A stretch of 64,000 nt of DNA from Bacillus sp. Marseille-P3661 (GTDB lineage Bacteria; Bacillota; Bacilli; Bacillales; Bacillaceae_J), in NCBI RefSeq assembly GCF_900240995.1, contig NZ_LT965957.1, positions 87,527-151,526 on the forward strand, given 5' to 3'. Below are positions 46,388 to 55,776 of this stretch, in pieces. The position numbers and the translations under genes were made by a program. The notes beneath the pieces were generated by a model. That model searched no databases. It saw only the letters and a program-made list of their open reading frames with translations, and was not told the origin of the DNA. The first letter of the stretch is position 1. The number at the start of each line of letters is the position of its first letter.

Positions 46388-46702
46388 TTATAGACTTTCA
46401 CTTACTAAGTTTTCAATATCCTCTTTTGTTAGTTGTCCACCAGATATTCTTTTTACTTCTTCGCCATTTTTAAATAAAAGAAACGCTGGTAATCCCATTA
46501 CTTTGTTATTAATACATACTCGTCGATTTTCAGCGCTGTTCACTTTTACAAACTTTACTTGCGTATGTTTTTCAGCTAGCTCTTCAACATCAGGCATTAA
46601 ATTTAAACATGGCTGACATTTCGGGCCCCAAAAATCAACAATTACCGGTTGTTCGGATTGTAATACCTCAGATTCGAAATTTTCTTTATTTACTTCAATC
46701 AT
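46388..46702 (-). CDS. trxA: Thioredoxin with CQPC active site (grd-associated)
   Basis: This 104-residue protein is a complete thioredoxin fold. The active-site segment reads VDFWGPKCQPCLNLMP: the usual WCGPC is replaced by KCQPC, and the usual Trp before the first Cys is Lys. The cis-Pro block is KVMGLPAFLLF. Thioredoxins of glycine reductase operons also have altered active sites, tuned to reduce the selenoprotein oxidised during each turnover. It lies between grdC and grdA, with a three-base gap to grdC, so it is an operon member that probably passes electrons from the TrxB encoded two genes upstream. GGGAGG precedes the ATG. Confidence 0.9.
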   Translation of the reverse strand: MIEVNKENFESEVLQSEQPVIVDFWGPKCQPCLNLMPDVEELAEKHTQVKFVKVNSAENRRVCINNKVMGLPAFLLFKNGEEVKRISGGQLTKEDIENLVSESL

Positions 46703-46705
46703 TTA

Positions 46706-48151
46706 TTATGCCTCCCTATCATTTTTTTCTATTAAAAACGACATTCCATCAGAAAGTGTTGTCATTTTCCCTAAGAATAGACTTCCTTTACCAACAAACA
46801 TCGCGTTTCTAATTTCACCATTCATAATCATATCTCTGGCATGGCCTAAAAATGGAATAGCAGATGCAATATGGCCCTGAGTTGGCGAAAACCCTAACAT
46901 TCCGTACTTATCTTCGAATGTATTCATGTCCGCCCGATCCATCTCACCATTAAATACTGCCATAGCAGCGATCGTGCGATAATTTCCTTTTGGAACATTT
47001 CCATTGCCATTTGGCTCAGTTACATCAGGGTTATGCAATTCTACAGCGTATTTATCTATATCTAGAATGCCTTTATTTACTTTCTTCAATGGATTCACAA
47101 TCAAAGCTTCATAGATTGCTTGAGCAGACGACCCTGCAGAGATATTATGCTTTCCTGCTGCATCTAAGCGAATTTTAGGGCTCTTACCGTCGTCGGTACC
47201 AACTAGTATAGCAATAGCCCCCAATTGATCTTCTGTGATCGGCATTCCTTTTGAAAGGTTACCAGCATATTTCATGCCTAGCTTTGCTAAACAGCCACCA
47301 CCAATGATTAAAACATTTTCGTATAGACCGGCTTGAACTAAGCTGGCAGCTATATTTACAGCATGTGCAGGTGCACAACAAAATGCTTTTACGTCTGAAC
47401 CAGATGCATTTACACAGCCAGCATGTGCAGCAATCGATTTTGCCATGTTACCGCCGCCACGCTGATAGCGGTCACCTACCGCTTCTTCATCACAGCCTAT
47501 CACATAATCTATTTGATCAGGAGAAACATCAAATGAGTTTAATACACGTCTCATCGCCACTATGCCTGATGCTTTATTACTTAAATTCTCTAATAAAATG
47601 TGCGCATTCAAGAAATGATCTTCATTATGACCATCCACAATGCAGCCAATTAGTCTATCTTTTTCAATATATAAAGGAAGTGCACCTTGTTCGATTTTCT
47701 GGTTAATTTCCTCCATATTCGAACTTTTCTCTAGTTTAGCCAAGTCGTCAGGATTGATTAATGGATGATTTTTTAAGCTAACGACTACTTCTTCTTGTAC
47801 GAATCTATCGTCTAAAAAAAGTAAATCATACTGATCAGCGATTTTTAAAAAGCCGTAGAATTCTACTTCAGGCATGACTTCACCCATCGAACTAAAGCGC
47901 TTTGCTTCTGCAACTTTTTTATCAGTCCATGGTCTTTCATACTCTTTTAATAACTCCGGACGCATGTTACCAATAAATACTTGATTAGGAGGATATGCAA
48001 CTGCATCATCAAAACTACGTAAATTGGCTAAAATCTTATCAAGTAATTGATCATCCTTTTCCACTTCTCGCATAGGCTTTGATCCATATCTGACAAAGCT
48101 TGGCGTATGGGTAATCACAAAGGATGCACCTTTTATAACAGGAGTATTCAT
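46706..48151 (-). CDS. grdC: GrdC-like subunit of reductase component C (KAS III-like thioester former)
   Basis: This 481-residue protein resembles the beta subunit of glycine reductase protein C, somewhat shorter than the roughly 510-residue clostridial form. It has a thiolase/KAS III-like core with the nucleophile Cys in SDVKAFCCAPAHAVNIAASL (about residues 255-275), VLIIGGGCLAKLGMKY, and the late His in SPTQGHIASAIPFLGH. In clostridia this subunit accepts the acyl group from GrdA as a thioester, and GrdD then releases acetyl phosphate. No GrdD gene is in this window. The gene overlaps neither neighbour (trxB one base upstream; trxA three bases downstream). Family confident, product of release unknown. 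Confidence 0.88.
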   Translation of the reverse strand: MNTPVIKGASFVITHTPSFVRYGSKPMREVEKDDQLLDKILANLRSFDDAVAYPPNQVFIGNMRPELLKEYERPWTDKKVAEAKRFSSMGEVMPEVEFYGFLKIADQYDLLFLDDRFVQEEVVVSLKNHPLINPDDLAKLEKSSNMEEINQKIEQGALPLYIEKDRLIGCIVDGHNEDHFLNAHILLENLSNKASGIVAMRRVLNSFDVSPDQIDYVIGCDEEAVGDRYQRGGGNMAKSIAAHAGCVNASGSDVKAFCCAPAHAVNIAASLVQAGLYENVLIIGGGCLAKLGMKYAGNLSKGMPITEDQLGAIAILVGTDDGKSPKIRLDAAGKHNISAGSSAQAIYEALIVNPLKKVNKGILDIDKYAVELHNPDVTEPNGNGNVPKGNYRTIAAMAVFNGEMDRADMNTFEDKYGMLGFSPTQGHIASAIPFLGHARDMIMNGEIRNAMFVGKGSLFLGKMTTLSDGMSFLIEKNDREA

Positions 48152-48152
48152 T

Positions 48153-49115
<963 letters not shown>

Positions 49116-49143
49116 TCAACCCCTTGAAAAGACTTCACCTTTT

Positions 49144-50478
49144 TCATACATTAACCTTTGGTGCTAATGTAATATCGAAAACCGTCGGTTCGTTCACATC
49201 AGTTTGAACAGCGGCAATTGCACAACTGACAAGTTGTTTTCTTAATTTAAATTCTTCTTCCCTAGTCTTATTTGGATCACCAGTTGGATAAAGGACACTT
49301 CGTGATGGTATTACTCTTGTTGCACCCATACCTGTTGCGACATTTACCATCGTACAAATCTGAGCAACTGGAATTCCAGCACGCTCAATTTCTTTTACCA
49401 TCGCTGCACCGCAGCGAGTACTAGTGCCTCAGGTCGATGTTAAAATTGCAGCTTGTACGCCTGCTTTTTGAAGTTCTTTAGCAATCTCTTGACCAAATAA
49501 TGCACCATTATCAATCGTTGTTGATACCCCGGCAGTTGAGTATATAGTAGGGTGAACGTTTACCTCGCCCTCATTCTCTAGTTGACGTAACACATCGAGC
49601 GGTACAAGTCGATTCGGGTCATCTAATACAAATTGAGTATCGTAGCCAAAATGATTTACTTCAACTACTTCCGGAGTTAGTTCATTCCAAGTTTCCGCAT
49701 TGATTTTACACCAACGTTTTGAACGCCCAGATGACATTCCCTCAGGATTCCCCTTTAAAATCAAACCCCCATCTGTTACTAGTGCAATCTTAAAGCCTTT
49801 TTCAGTAACCGCTGGCGCCGGCTCAATCATATCAAACTCTTGAAACGTTAATTCACTATGCCACTCTTGTCCTTGATATTTTGCTAGTAACATCGAAATT
49901 GCTCGCTGTGCAGCGTTTTTGTCAAGAACTTGATTTTCCTTTAGTCCTTTTGGATATAAGAAAGTGCGGTCAGTTTTTGAAAGTGTTCCATTTTCAATGA
50001 TTTGGGTTAATACTTCACCCATTTTAGGTATGCTTTTTCTCATATCTCGAGCAGATGATCCTGTTCGAAATATCGTTAGTGTTTGCCGATACGCTTCAAC
50101 AGATGGACTATCAGGTGCAAGACCCGTTATCACAGGTATATTTAAGCGATTTTGCGTTTCTAAACATATTGCTGTGCATGCTTCGCCATAGCGACCTGCT
50201 GCAAAAGCTGGTCCTGCTAGTAGACCGTCAGGCTGATATTGATCGATAAATCCGATGATTTGCTCAAGCGCGTTTGGTTCCTCTACAAAATGATTATCGC
50301 CGCAAACAACTGTAGCGACTATTTTTACTTTCCCTTTTGATGCTTGTTCTAAAAGGAGACCAGGTCCAATCGGGCCATCTACTACATATGGTCCAATTCC
50401 TGCCTTTTCTTCTCCTCCTATGCCAGCAAAAAACTGATTAAGATAATGAACAATTCTTACTGGTTTCGTTTCAGTCAA
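49144..50478 (-). CDS. grdB: Selenoprotein GrdB-like reductase component B, in-frame UGA as selenocysteine (copy 1)
   Basis: Read through one TGA (49429-49431) the gene encodes 444 residues. The codon is residue 350 in ILTSTUGTSTRCGAAMV, the exact site of selenocysteine in clostridial GrdB. Flanking sequence is uninterrupted family sequence: RIVHYLNQFFAGIGGEEKAG at the N-terminus, AGPAFAAGRYGEA in the middle, and IERAGIPVAQICTMV after the UGA. The selenolate attacks the activated substrate and cleaves its C-N (or other) bond. Where I recall a Cys in the clostridial motif (GTCTRC), this has Ser. The start is a TTG after GAGGTGAAG. It follows grdE by 24 bases. Its substrate may not be glycine, because the partner GrdE lacks the pyruvoyl Cys. 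Confidence 0.93.
49401..49417 (-). promoter_or_regulatory. Candidate SECIS hairpin in grdB copy 1
   Basis: TCGCTGC-GGT-GCAGCGA is a perfect seven-pair stem with a GGU loop, 11 bases after the UGA. The same core recurs at the same place in the second grdB. Confidence 0.6.
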
Positions 50479-50502
50479 TTTAACTTCACCTCAGGCTTCC
50501 TT

Positions 50503-51783
50503 TTAAATTTCAACCTGTGCAACACGTGATGCACCTAATTGATTGATTGCACCACTTACATCTCTATAGCGAGCCCGTATAGGCAAATGTGCCGGTTGGG
50601 CTTTATCATGCGGATTATCGGTAAACGGACCTAGTAACGTTCCACCAATGATAATTTCTTGTTCAGGCAAATCAATGACGTCATCTTGCATACCAGCGGA
50701 AGCCAAGGCATTCGCTGCTAATGAATACGTACTAAGTGAATCCTTAACGGTTCCGTCTCCTAAATAGGACCAAATAATCCCTGATGTTAGTACACCTCGT
50801 TTTTCAAGTGATTCAACCGTCATCATTAAATCAGATTCAGGTATACCACCGCCTACTTTTGATACGACTGCTAAGTCTGCTTTTAAAATCGAGTGTACTA
50901 AGTTTGTTGCCATTAGTACTGAAAGCTCTCGTCGTTCCCGTGTAATATGTGAAACACAAGGTACTACACCGACAAAGTTTACGTCTTTCCCGTGGCGACT
51001 ATATAAATCCAAAATTACTGAATTGTTTTGAAAAGAAAGTGTATCAATCCCTAAGTTCCAATAAGGTGAAATAACTGCACCATCTAGGAATTCATTAGGA
51101 TGAAGTATCGTCGGCATTAAACCGCCTACATCATCACCATATAATATTGGTTCTCCTGGTACAGCTTTTTGGTGAGATGCAATCATGCATACATAAGCTA
51201 CCCTTGGCAACTCCTTTGGCTGTGGTTCAAGTGAATAATTAGTTTCACTATCCGGTTCTGACTTTGCTGCGGCCTTTGCAAGGTAAGTTCCTACCCGCAG
51301 CCCGATTCTTTTTAAATAACCGTTATATGCAGATGATGGTAAACTATCATTCTTTGGTTCTATCACTACTGCGATATGAAAAAGTTCAGCGTGAGGTGTT
51401 ATTGTACCCCCAGGACCTGACATATCAAGAACTTTATGATATTTATCATATTCACTTGATACCGATAGGACTGCGAAATTTTCTAATGAAGCAGTTACCC
51501 CATCCCCAACGGATTGTACAGGACCAAGAATTCCAGGATAGTCAACAGCTCCTTCTCCTAACCTAGCTCGTGCTGGGAATATGTCAAAGATATTGATAAT
51601 TCTTGTTTTAGTCCCTGGCGACACAAGAGCAATATCTTTTATGTTAACGTCTTTTAATTCACCACTTTTTTCTAAATGGGCTAATAATTCGTCTCGATTC
51701 ACGACTAATTGTCCATCAATATAGTGAGTAGATTCTCCCCAAGAAACAGAATGAACTGGATAATGATTTATGTTTAATTGCAT
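50503..51783 (-). CDS. grdE: GrdE-like component B subunit lacking the pyruvoyl cysteine (copy 1)
   Basis: This 426-residue protein is full GrdE length, with VSPGTKTRIINIFDIFPARA, PGILGPVQSVGDG and RHGKDVNFVGVVPCVSHITR. Clostridial GrdE is a proprotein cut at a Cys (Cys242 from memory, in a GNCVSACDKN-like motif) to make a pyruvoyl group that binds the amine of glycine. Here the corresponding stretch reads DGAVISPYWNLGIDTLSF, with Trp at residue 242 and no Cys. It should therefore not self-cleave and cannot use that Schiff-base chemistry. A Cys at about 276 (VPCVSHITRE) is conserved in the second copy but is elsewhere in the fold. It heads the operon, facing a divergent LysR gene. Confidence 0.88.
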   Translation of the reverse strand: MQLNINHYPVHSVSWGESTHYIDGQLVVNRDELLAHLEKSGELKDVNIKDIALVSPGTKTRIINIFDIFPARARLGEGAVDYPGILGPVQSVGDGVTASLENFAVLSVSSEYDKYHKVLDMSGPGGTITPHAELFHIAVVIEPKNDSLPSSAYNGYLKRIGLRVGTYLAKAAAKSEPDSETNYSLEPQPKELPRVAYVCMIASHQKAVPGEPILYGDDVGGLMPTILHPNEFLDGAVISPYWNLGIDTLSFQNNSVILDLYSRHGKDVNFVGVVPCVSHITRERRELSVLMATNLVHSILKADLAVVSKVGGGIPESDLMMTVESLEKRGVLTSGIIWSYLGDGTVKDSLSTYSLAANALASAGMQDDVIDLPEQEIIIGGTLLGPFTDNPHDKAQPAHLPIRARYRDVSGAINQLGASRVAQVEI

Positions 51784-51802
51784 CTTAACCCCCCTCTACA
51801 AT

Positions 51803-51816
51803 TGTGTACGCTTTCA
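51803..51816. promoter_or_regulatory. cre-like site upstream of grdE copy 1
   Basis: TGTGTACGCTTTCA matches 12 of 14 positions of the CcpA cre consensus. It lies 20 bases upstream of the grdE start, in the leader or promoter, where binding would repress. Confidence 0.4.
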
Positions 51817-51867
51817 ATATTGAATGTTTAGAATATTCTATACCATTTACTTTACATAAAAATATTG

Positions 51868-51900
51868 ATTAATACAAACGATGTTAGATATAGTATTAAT
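51868..51900. promoter_or_regulatory. Inverted repeat between grdE and the divergent lysR
   Basis: ATTAATAC and GTATTAAT form a perfect inverted repeat with a 17-base spacer, 36 bases before the LysR start. It is a candidate site for the adjacent LysR protein. The spacing is longer than the usual T-N11-A. Confidence 0.5.
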
Positions 51901-51935
51901 AGATGTCATCGATAAATCAAGATAGGAGTAACTAA

Positions 51936-52814
51936 ATGGAAATCCACCAACTAGAATATGTAATTGCATTATCGAAATACATGAAATTCTCACTAGCTGC
52001 TGACGAAATATCAGTTTCACAATCTACTTTATCCGATCAAATCAAAAAGCTAGAAAATGAGCTGGGGGTACAACTTTTTATTCGTTCAACACGGAAGGTT
52101 CAATTAACATCTGCCGGTGAAGACTTTTTGGCATACGCAAAACGGATCATCTCTGAAATTGAAAATGCGCGTAGCTGTATGTTTGAGTATTCGAACCTTA
52201 TGAAAGGTAAAATTAAGATTGGTGCTCTGTCAACCATTACATACTTAGGAATTACTTCGGTGATCGCAAACTTTCAGAAAGATTACCCAGGCTTTGAAAT
52301 GGAAATTTTCGAGGAGAACAGTGACACGCTATTAAAGAAATTATCAACTTCAGAAATCGACGTTGCATTTATAAGCTACCCGTATATAGCCAATTTTGAA
52401 TTTGATTTTTATCCGCTTATTAATGATCGGTTAGTTTTATTAGTATCAAGCACACATCCACTTGCAGAGCGAAAAGAAGTATCAATAGAAGAACTGTCCA
52501 AAGAAAAGTTTTTAATGATCCAGTCTAGCACAGGGCTACAAAACTCTTTAGTGCAACTGTGCCGTGATGCAGGGTTCGAGCCAAATATTATCTTAAAAAG
52601 CAGTCATGTGGAAACGATTAAAGGTTTAATTGAAGAAGGAATAGGAATTACGTTATTCGCAAATCGAATTGCCGCATCGATTTCAAATGAAAAGACAGCG
52701 ATCATTGAACTAAAAGAACCTGTTAAAAGGGTTACAGGTTTAGCCCTTTCTAAAAATAATCGATTGTTGTCAACGAAAACTTTTAAAGACTATGTTCTAG
52801 GCCGCAAAATCTAA
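51936..52814 (+). CDS. LysR-family regulator divergent to the grd operon
   Basis: This 292-residue protein is a standard LysR regulator: the winged helix at residues 1-60 (MEIHQLEYVIALSKYMKFSL, SQSTLSDQIKKLENELG) and the effector domain with KIKIGALSTITYLGITSVIA. ATAGGAG lies 7 bases before the ATG. It is transcribed away from grdE across a 152-base gap, so it most likely controls the selenoprotein operon. This differs from clostridia, where grd genes are not usually linked to a LysR gene as far as I recall. Effector unknown. Confidence 0.92.
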   Translation: MEIHQLEYVIALSKYMKFSLAADEISVSQSTLSDQIKKLENELGVQLFIRSTRKVQLTSAGEDFLAYAKRIISEIENARSCMFEYSNLMKGKIKIGALSTITYLGITSVIANFQKDYPGFEMEIFEENSDTLLKKLSTSEIDVAFISYPYIANFEFDFYPLINDRLVLLVSSTHPLAERKEVSIEELSKEKFLMIQSSTGLQNSLVQLCRDAGFEPNIILKSSHVETIKGLIEEGIGITLFANRIAASISNEKTAIIELKEPVKRVTGLALSKNNRLLSTKTFKDYVLGRKI

Positions 52815-52832
52815 AAAACCGGATAACACGAT

Positions 52833-52866
52833 AAACGCCTACTACGCAAATTTAGCAGGCGTTTTT
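52833..52866 (+). terminator. Terminator after lysR
   Basis: AAACGCCT-A-CT pairs with AG-C-AGGCGTTT around a loop of about 11 bases, followed by TTT. It separates lysR from the convergent hydroxyacid dehydrogenase gene. Confidence 0.75.
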
Positions 52867-52882
52867 CAGTGACTATACATAT

Positions 52883-53863
52883 TTATGATTTTATAACCAT
52901 TGGGTTTATCGTATTTTTCGGAGCTATTCCCTTTAAACCATCCATTAATTGATCTGCCGCAAGGTATGCCATCGCTGTTCTAGTTTGCATGCTCGCACTT
53001 CCGATATGAGGTAAAGTGACAACATTTGGAAGTGTCAATAAAGGGTGATCAGTTGGCACTGGTTCTTGTTGAAAAACGTCAAGTCCAGCAGCCCATATTT
53101 GTCCCTCTTTTAGCGACTCATATAATGCAACCTCATTGACCACCTCACCACGGGATGTATTAATCAAGATGGCGGTGTTTTTCATTAATGATAATTCCTT
53201 AGCGTCGATTAAATGTTTAGTTTCACTCGTAAAAGGTGTTAGTAAAACGACAAAATCAGATTCCTGAAGCAGCTGGTCCTTTTCGACATATTGAACTCCA
53301 AGTTCTTTTTCCGCCTCAAGCTTACGACTGCGATTATAATATAAAACATTCATATTAAATCCTTTGGCCCTTCTCGCAACAGCTTGACCAATACTTCCTA
53401 GTCCAATAATGCCTAAGGTTGAGCCATGTATATCCTGCCCTGAAAGCAAAAGCGGTGACCATGTTTTCCACTTCCCGTTTCGCAAAAAATCAGACGCTTC
53501 TATTAATCTTCTAGAAGTAGCCATAAGCAATGCAAATGTAAGATCTGCAGTTGTTTCAGTTAAAACTCCTGGCGTATTTGTAACAATGATCCTTCTATCT
53601 GTAGCAGCTTGAATATCAATATTATTATAACCAACCGCCATCGTACTGATTACCTTTAAGTTACTAGCTTTATCCATTAAGTTCGCGTCAATTGTATCAG
53701 TTAGCAGACAATAAAGCCCATCAACATCCTCAATTTCTTTTTCTAACACATCATAAGGAACTGGCACATCCTCCTCTTCCCACATCGATACATAGAATTG
53801 CTCAGATAATTTGTTAACTATTTCAGCTGGAATTTTCCTTGTAATATATATCTTTTGTTTCAT
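52883..53863 (-). CDS. D-2-hydroxyacid dehydrogenase, glyoxylate/hydroxypyruvate reductase (GyaR/GhrB-like)
   Basis: This 326-residue protein has the family's split catalytic domain and a Rossmann domain with GSTLGIIGLGSIGQAVARRA (about residues 145-164). The catalytic Arg lies in LINTSRGEVVNE, the Glu in DVFQQEPVP, and the His in VVTLPHIGSA. It interconverts glycerate and hydroxypyruvate, or glycolate and glyoxylate, with NAD(P)H. It lies downstream of the Rieske protein and glycerate kinase on the same strand, so the three are probably one operon that turns a two- or three-carbon acid into 2-phosphoglycerate. GGAGATG precedes the ATG. Confidence 0.88.
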   Translation of the reverse strand: MKQKIYITRKIPAEIVNKLSEQFYVSMWEEEDVPVPYDVLEKEIEDVDGLYCLLTDTIDANLMDKASNLKVISTMAVGYNNIDIQAATDRRIIVTNTPGVLTETTADLTFALLMATSRRLIEASDFLRNGKWKTWSPLLLSGQDIHGSTLGIIGLGSIGQAVARRAKGFNMNVLYYNRSRKLEAEKELGVQYVEKDQLLQESDFVVLLTPFTSETKHLIDAKELSLMKNTAILINTSRGEVVNEVALYESLKEGQIWAAGLDVFQQEPVPTDHPLLTLPNVVTLPHIGSASMQTRTAMAYLAADQLMDGLKGIAPKNTINPMVIKS

Positions 53864-53911
53864 CTTTTTAAATCATCTCCTATGCTATGTAACAACTATG
53901 TTTCATAGTCT

Positions 53912-54286
53912 TTATTTCTTTCTCCCTTGAATATAAACATAGTTATCGTCCATTTCTAATTCTACGCCTCTTAATTTTACGCTCTCGTCCGCTAAATGAA
54001 CACCTGTTTTCAAGTCAAATTCCCAGCCATGCCATGGACAACGCAGAATCTGACCTTCTAGCCCGAGCTTATACTCGTATACGTCTGAATTCAACCGTGT
54101 TCCACAGACATCTCCTGCGCATACCGGCGCTGCAAAATGAGGACAGTAATTTCTCCAAGCAAAAAATTCACCGTTAACATGAAAAACGCCGATCTCATGT
54201 CCATCAATAGTGACGATCTTCTTTCCTGCTTCAATTAACTCCTGTTTACTGGCAACAACATGTCTATCCACTTTTTGTTCACTCAT
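53912..54286 (-). CDS. Rieske [2Fe-2S] ferredoxin-like protein
   Basis: This 124-residue protein has both halves of the Rieske motif: RNYCPHFAAPVC (Cys-x-His) and ILRCPWHGWEFDLKTG (Cys-x2-His), separated by about 40 residues. That is the layout of the ferredoxin components of dioxygenases and nitrite reductase small subunits. It has no signal peptide, so it carries electrons in the cytoplasm. No oxygenase large subunit lies beside it; the neighbours are glycerate kinase and a hydroxyacid dehydrogenase. Its partner may be a diiron or Rieske oxygenase encoded elsewhere. GGGGG and the gap of 48 bases to the kinase stop suggest co-transcription. Confidence 0.85.
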   Translation of the reverse strand: MSEQKVDRHVVASKQELIEAGKKIVTIDGHEIGVFHVNGEFFAWRNYCPHFAAPVCAGDVCGTRLNSDVYEYKLGLEGQILRCPWHGWEFDLKTGVHLADESVKLRGVELEMDDNYVYIQGRKK

Positions 54287-54334
54287 TGCATTCTACCCCC
54301 TAATCAAACTATTAACCCAAGTAATTAAAATAAA

Positions 54335-55501
54335 TCATCTTGATACTGAACCTTCTAAAATCTTCTTATCTTTCTCATCAAGACCTTTTAGCAATCTAGC
54401 TAAATTGTATGCTTTCTTAAATAACAAATCCTCTGCATGTTCCATACAATGTTGGAGCGATATGGGTCCATTTGCAATAGAATCACAGCTAATAAAATAT
54501 TGATATAACTCTTCATATCCTTTACCTAAACTGCCTGATAATAAAAGAGCTTTTACATTATTAACTTCGGCAATTTTGCCAATATATCCTGGCACTTTAC
54601 CAAAAAGTGTTTGAAAATCGCTTTGTCCCTCACCTGTTATGACCCAATTTGCAGCCTTTATTTTATCTACTAATTTAGTAGACTCAGCCATTAGTTTCGC
54701 ACCTGAGGTAATTTCGGCACCAAGCAGTAAAAATGCAAAGCCTAAACCACCTGCAGCACCTGCACCTTTATTAAATTGATAGGTTTTATTAAGGTGGTTT
54801 TCAATAAGCGTTGCATATTTTGATAGGGCTCGATCTAGCTTTTCTACCATATCTGGTGTTGCCCCTTTTTGTGGCCCGAACACTGCCGTTGCTCCATTAT
54901 CTCCGCATAAAGGATTATCTACATCGCTTGCTATTTGAATTTTACATTCCTTTATGTCCGGTTGAATAGTTGAAAAGTCTACATGCTCAATTTGCGAAAC
55001 AGACCTACCAATTGGTAATACCGGCTGCTTATTCTTATCTAGGAATGATACTCCAAGAGCTTGAAGCATTCCTAATCCTCCATCATTTGTAGCACTTCCT
55101 CCAAGTCCAATAATGAAATCACGATAACCTTTTTCACAACATGCCTTAATAACTTCACCTATTCCATAGGTAGTTGTTTCAAGTGGATTTTGCTGATCAA
55201 CAGCGACCATTGGTAACCCTGCTATTTTAGCTATTTCAATCACAATCGTTTTATTGTCACCAAGAATTCCAAACTCGACCCCAACTTTTTTCTGTAGGGG
55301 ACCGGTTACTTCTAAATGTAATCGCTTACCACCCGTCACAAACAAAAGTGTATCTAATGTGCCCTCACCACCGTCAGCCATTGGGACAACATCTAGATTA
55401 GCATCTGGAATTACTTCTATAAAAGCATTTTTTATAATATTTCCTGCTTGTAAAGCAGATAAACTTCCTTTGAAAGAGTCTGGAGCTATTAATATATTCA
55501 A
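54335..55501 (-). CDS. glxK: Glycerate 2-kinase (GarK/GlxK family)
   Basis: This 388-residue protein matches the class-I glycerate kinase family throughout: the N-terminal IAPDSFKGSLSALQAGNIIK (residues 4-23), VVPMADGGEGTLDTLLFVTG, GLGGSATNDGGLGMLQALG (about residues 128-146) and FNKGAGAAGGLGFAFLLLGA. It phosphorylates D-glycerate to 2-phosphoglycerate, sending it to glycolysis. In Bacilli this gene is controlled by a CdaR/YsfB-type regulator, and one such gene lies at the right window edge. It stands first in a small operon with the Rieske and GyaR-like genes, directly beyond the terminator of the second grd island. Confidence 0.93.
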   Translation of the reverse strand: MNILIAPDSFKGSLSALQAGNIIKNAFIEVIPDANLDVVPMADGGEGTLDTLLFVTGGKRLHLEVTGPLQKKVGVEFGILGDNKTIVIEIAKIAGLPMVAVDQQNPLETTTYGIGEVIKACCEKGYRDFIIGLGGSATNDGGLGMLQALGVSFLDKNKQPVLPIGRSVSQIEHVDFSTIQPDIKECKIQIASDVDNPLCGDNGATAVFGPQKGATPDMVEKLDRALSKYATLIENHLNKTYQFNKGAGAAGGLGFAFLLLGAEITSGAKLMAESTKLVDKIKAANWVITGEGQSDFQTLFGKVPGYIGKIAEVNNVKALLLSGSLGKGYEELYQYFISCDSIANGPISLQHCMEHAEDLLFKKAYNLARLLKGLDEKDKKILEGSVSR

Positions 55502-55736
55502 AATAATCCATCCTTTGCCTGAAGAATCCTACTACTTATAATTTTACAGAAATTATTAATATTTACATTGGATTTAATAATGAAATCTCCTGGCTTTCAC
55601 GTACAATTTTTTGTGCAAATAACTAAACGTTGTTTATTTCAATATAATTTGCAACATCTAACCCATACTCAGTTCCTTGAGGAGTTTATCGACAATCACG
55701 AAGACAATATAAATATTGAACATTACTTTCAATCGT

Positions 55737-55768
55737 AAAAAAGAGGTGATAGAATTCACCTCTTTTTT
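55737..55768 (-). terminator. Terminator of the second grd island
   Basis: AAAAAAGAGGTG and CACCTCTTTTTT form a perfect stem around ATAGAATT just past the TRAP permease stop. The rest of the gap up to the glycerate kinase start at 55501 is its promoter region; no gene is seen there. Confidence 0.88.
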
Positions 55769-55776
55769 ACGTCTGT

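Noticed and set aside
49429-49431. Premature stop or pseudogene in grdB copy 1 (and likewise 59310-59312 and 46209-46211)
   Set aside because: Each is a lone UGA at the known selenocysteine site, with conserved sequence continuing in frame after it. Decay would not strike the same codon three times.
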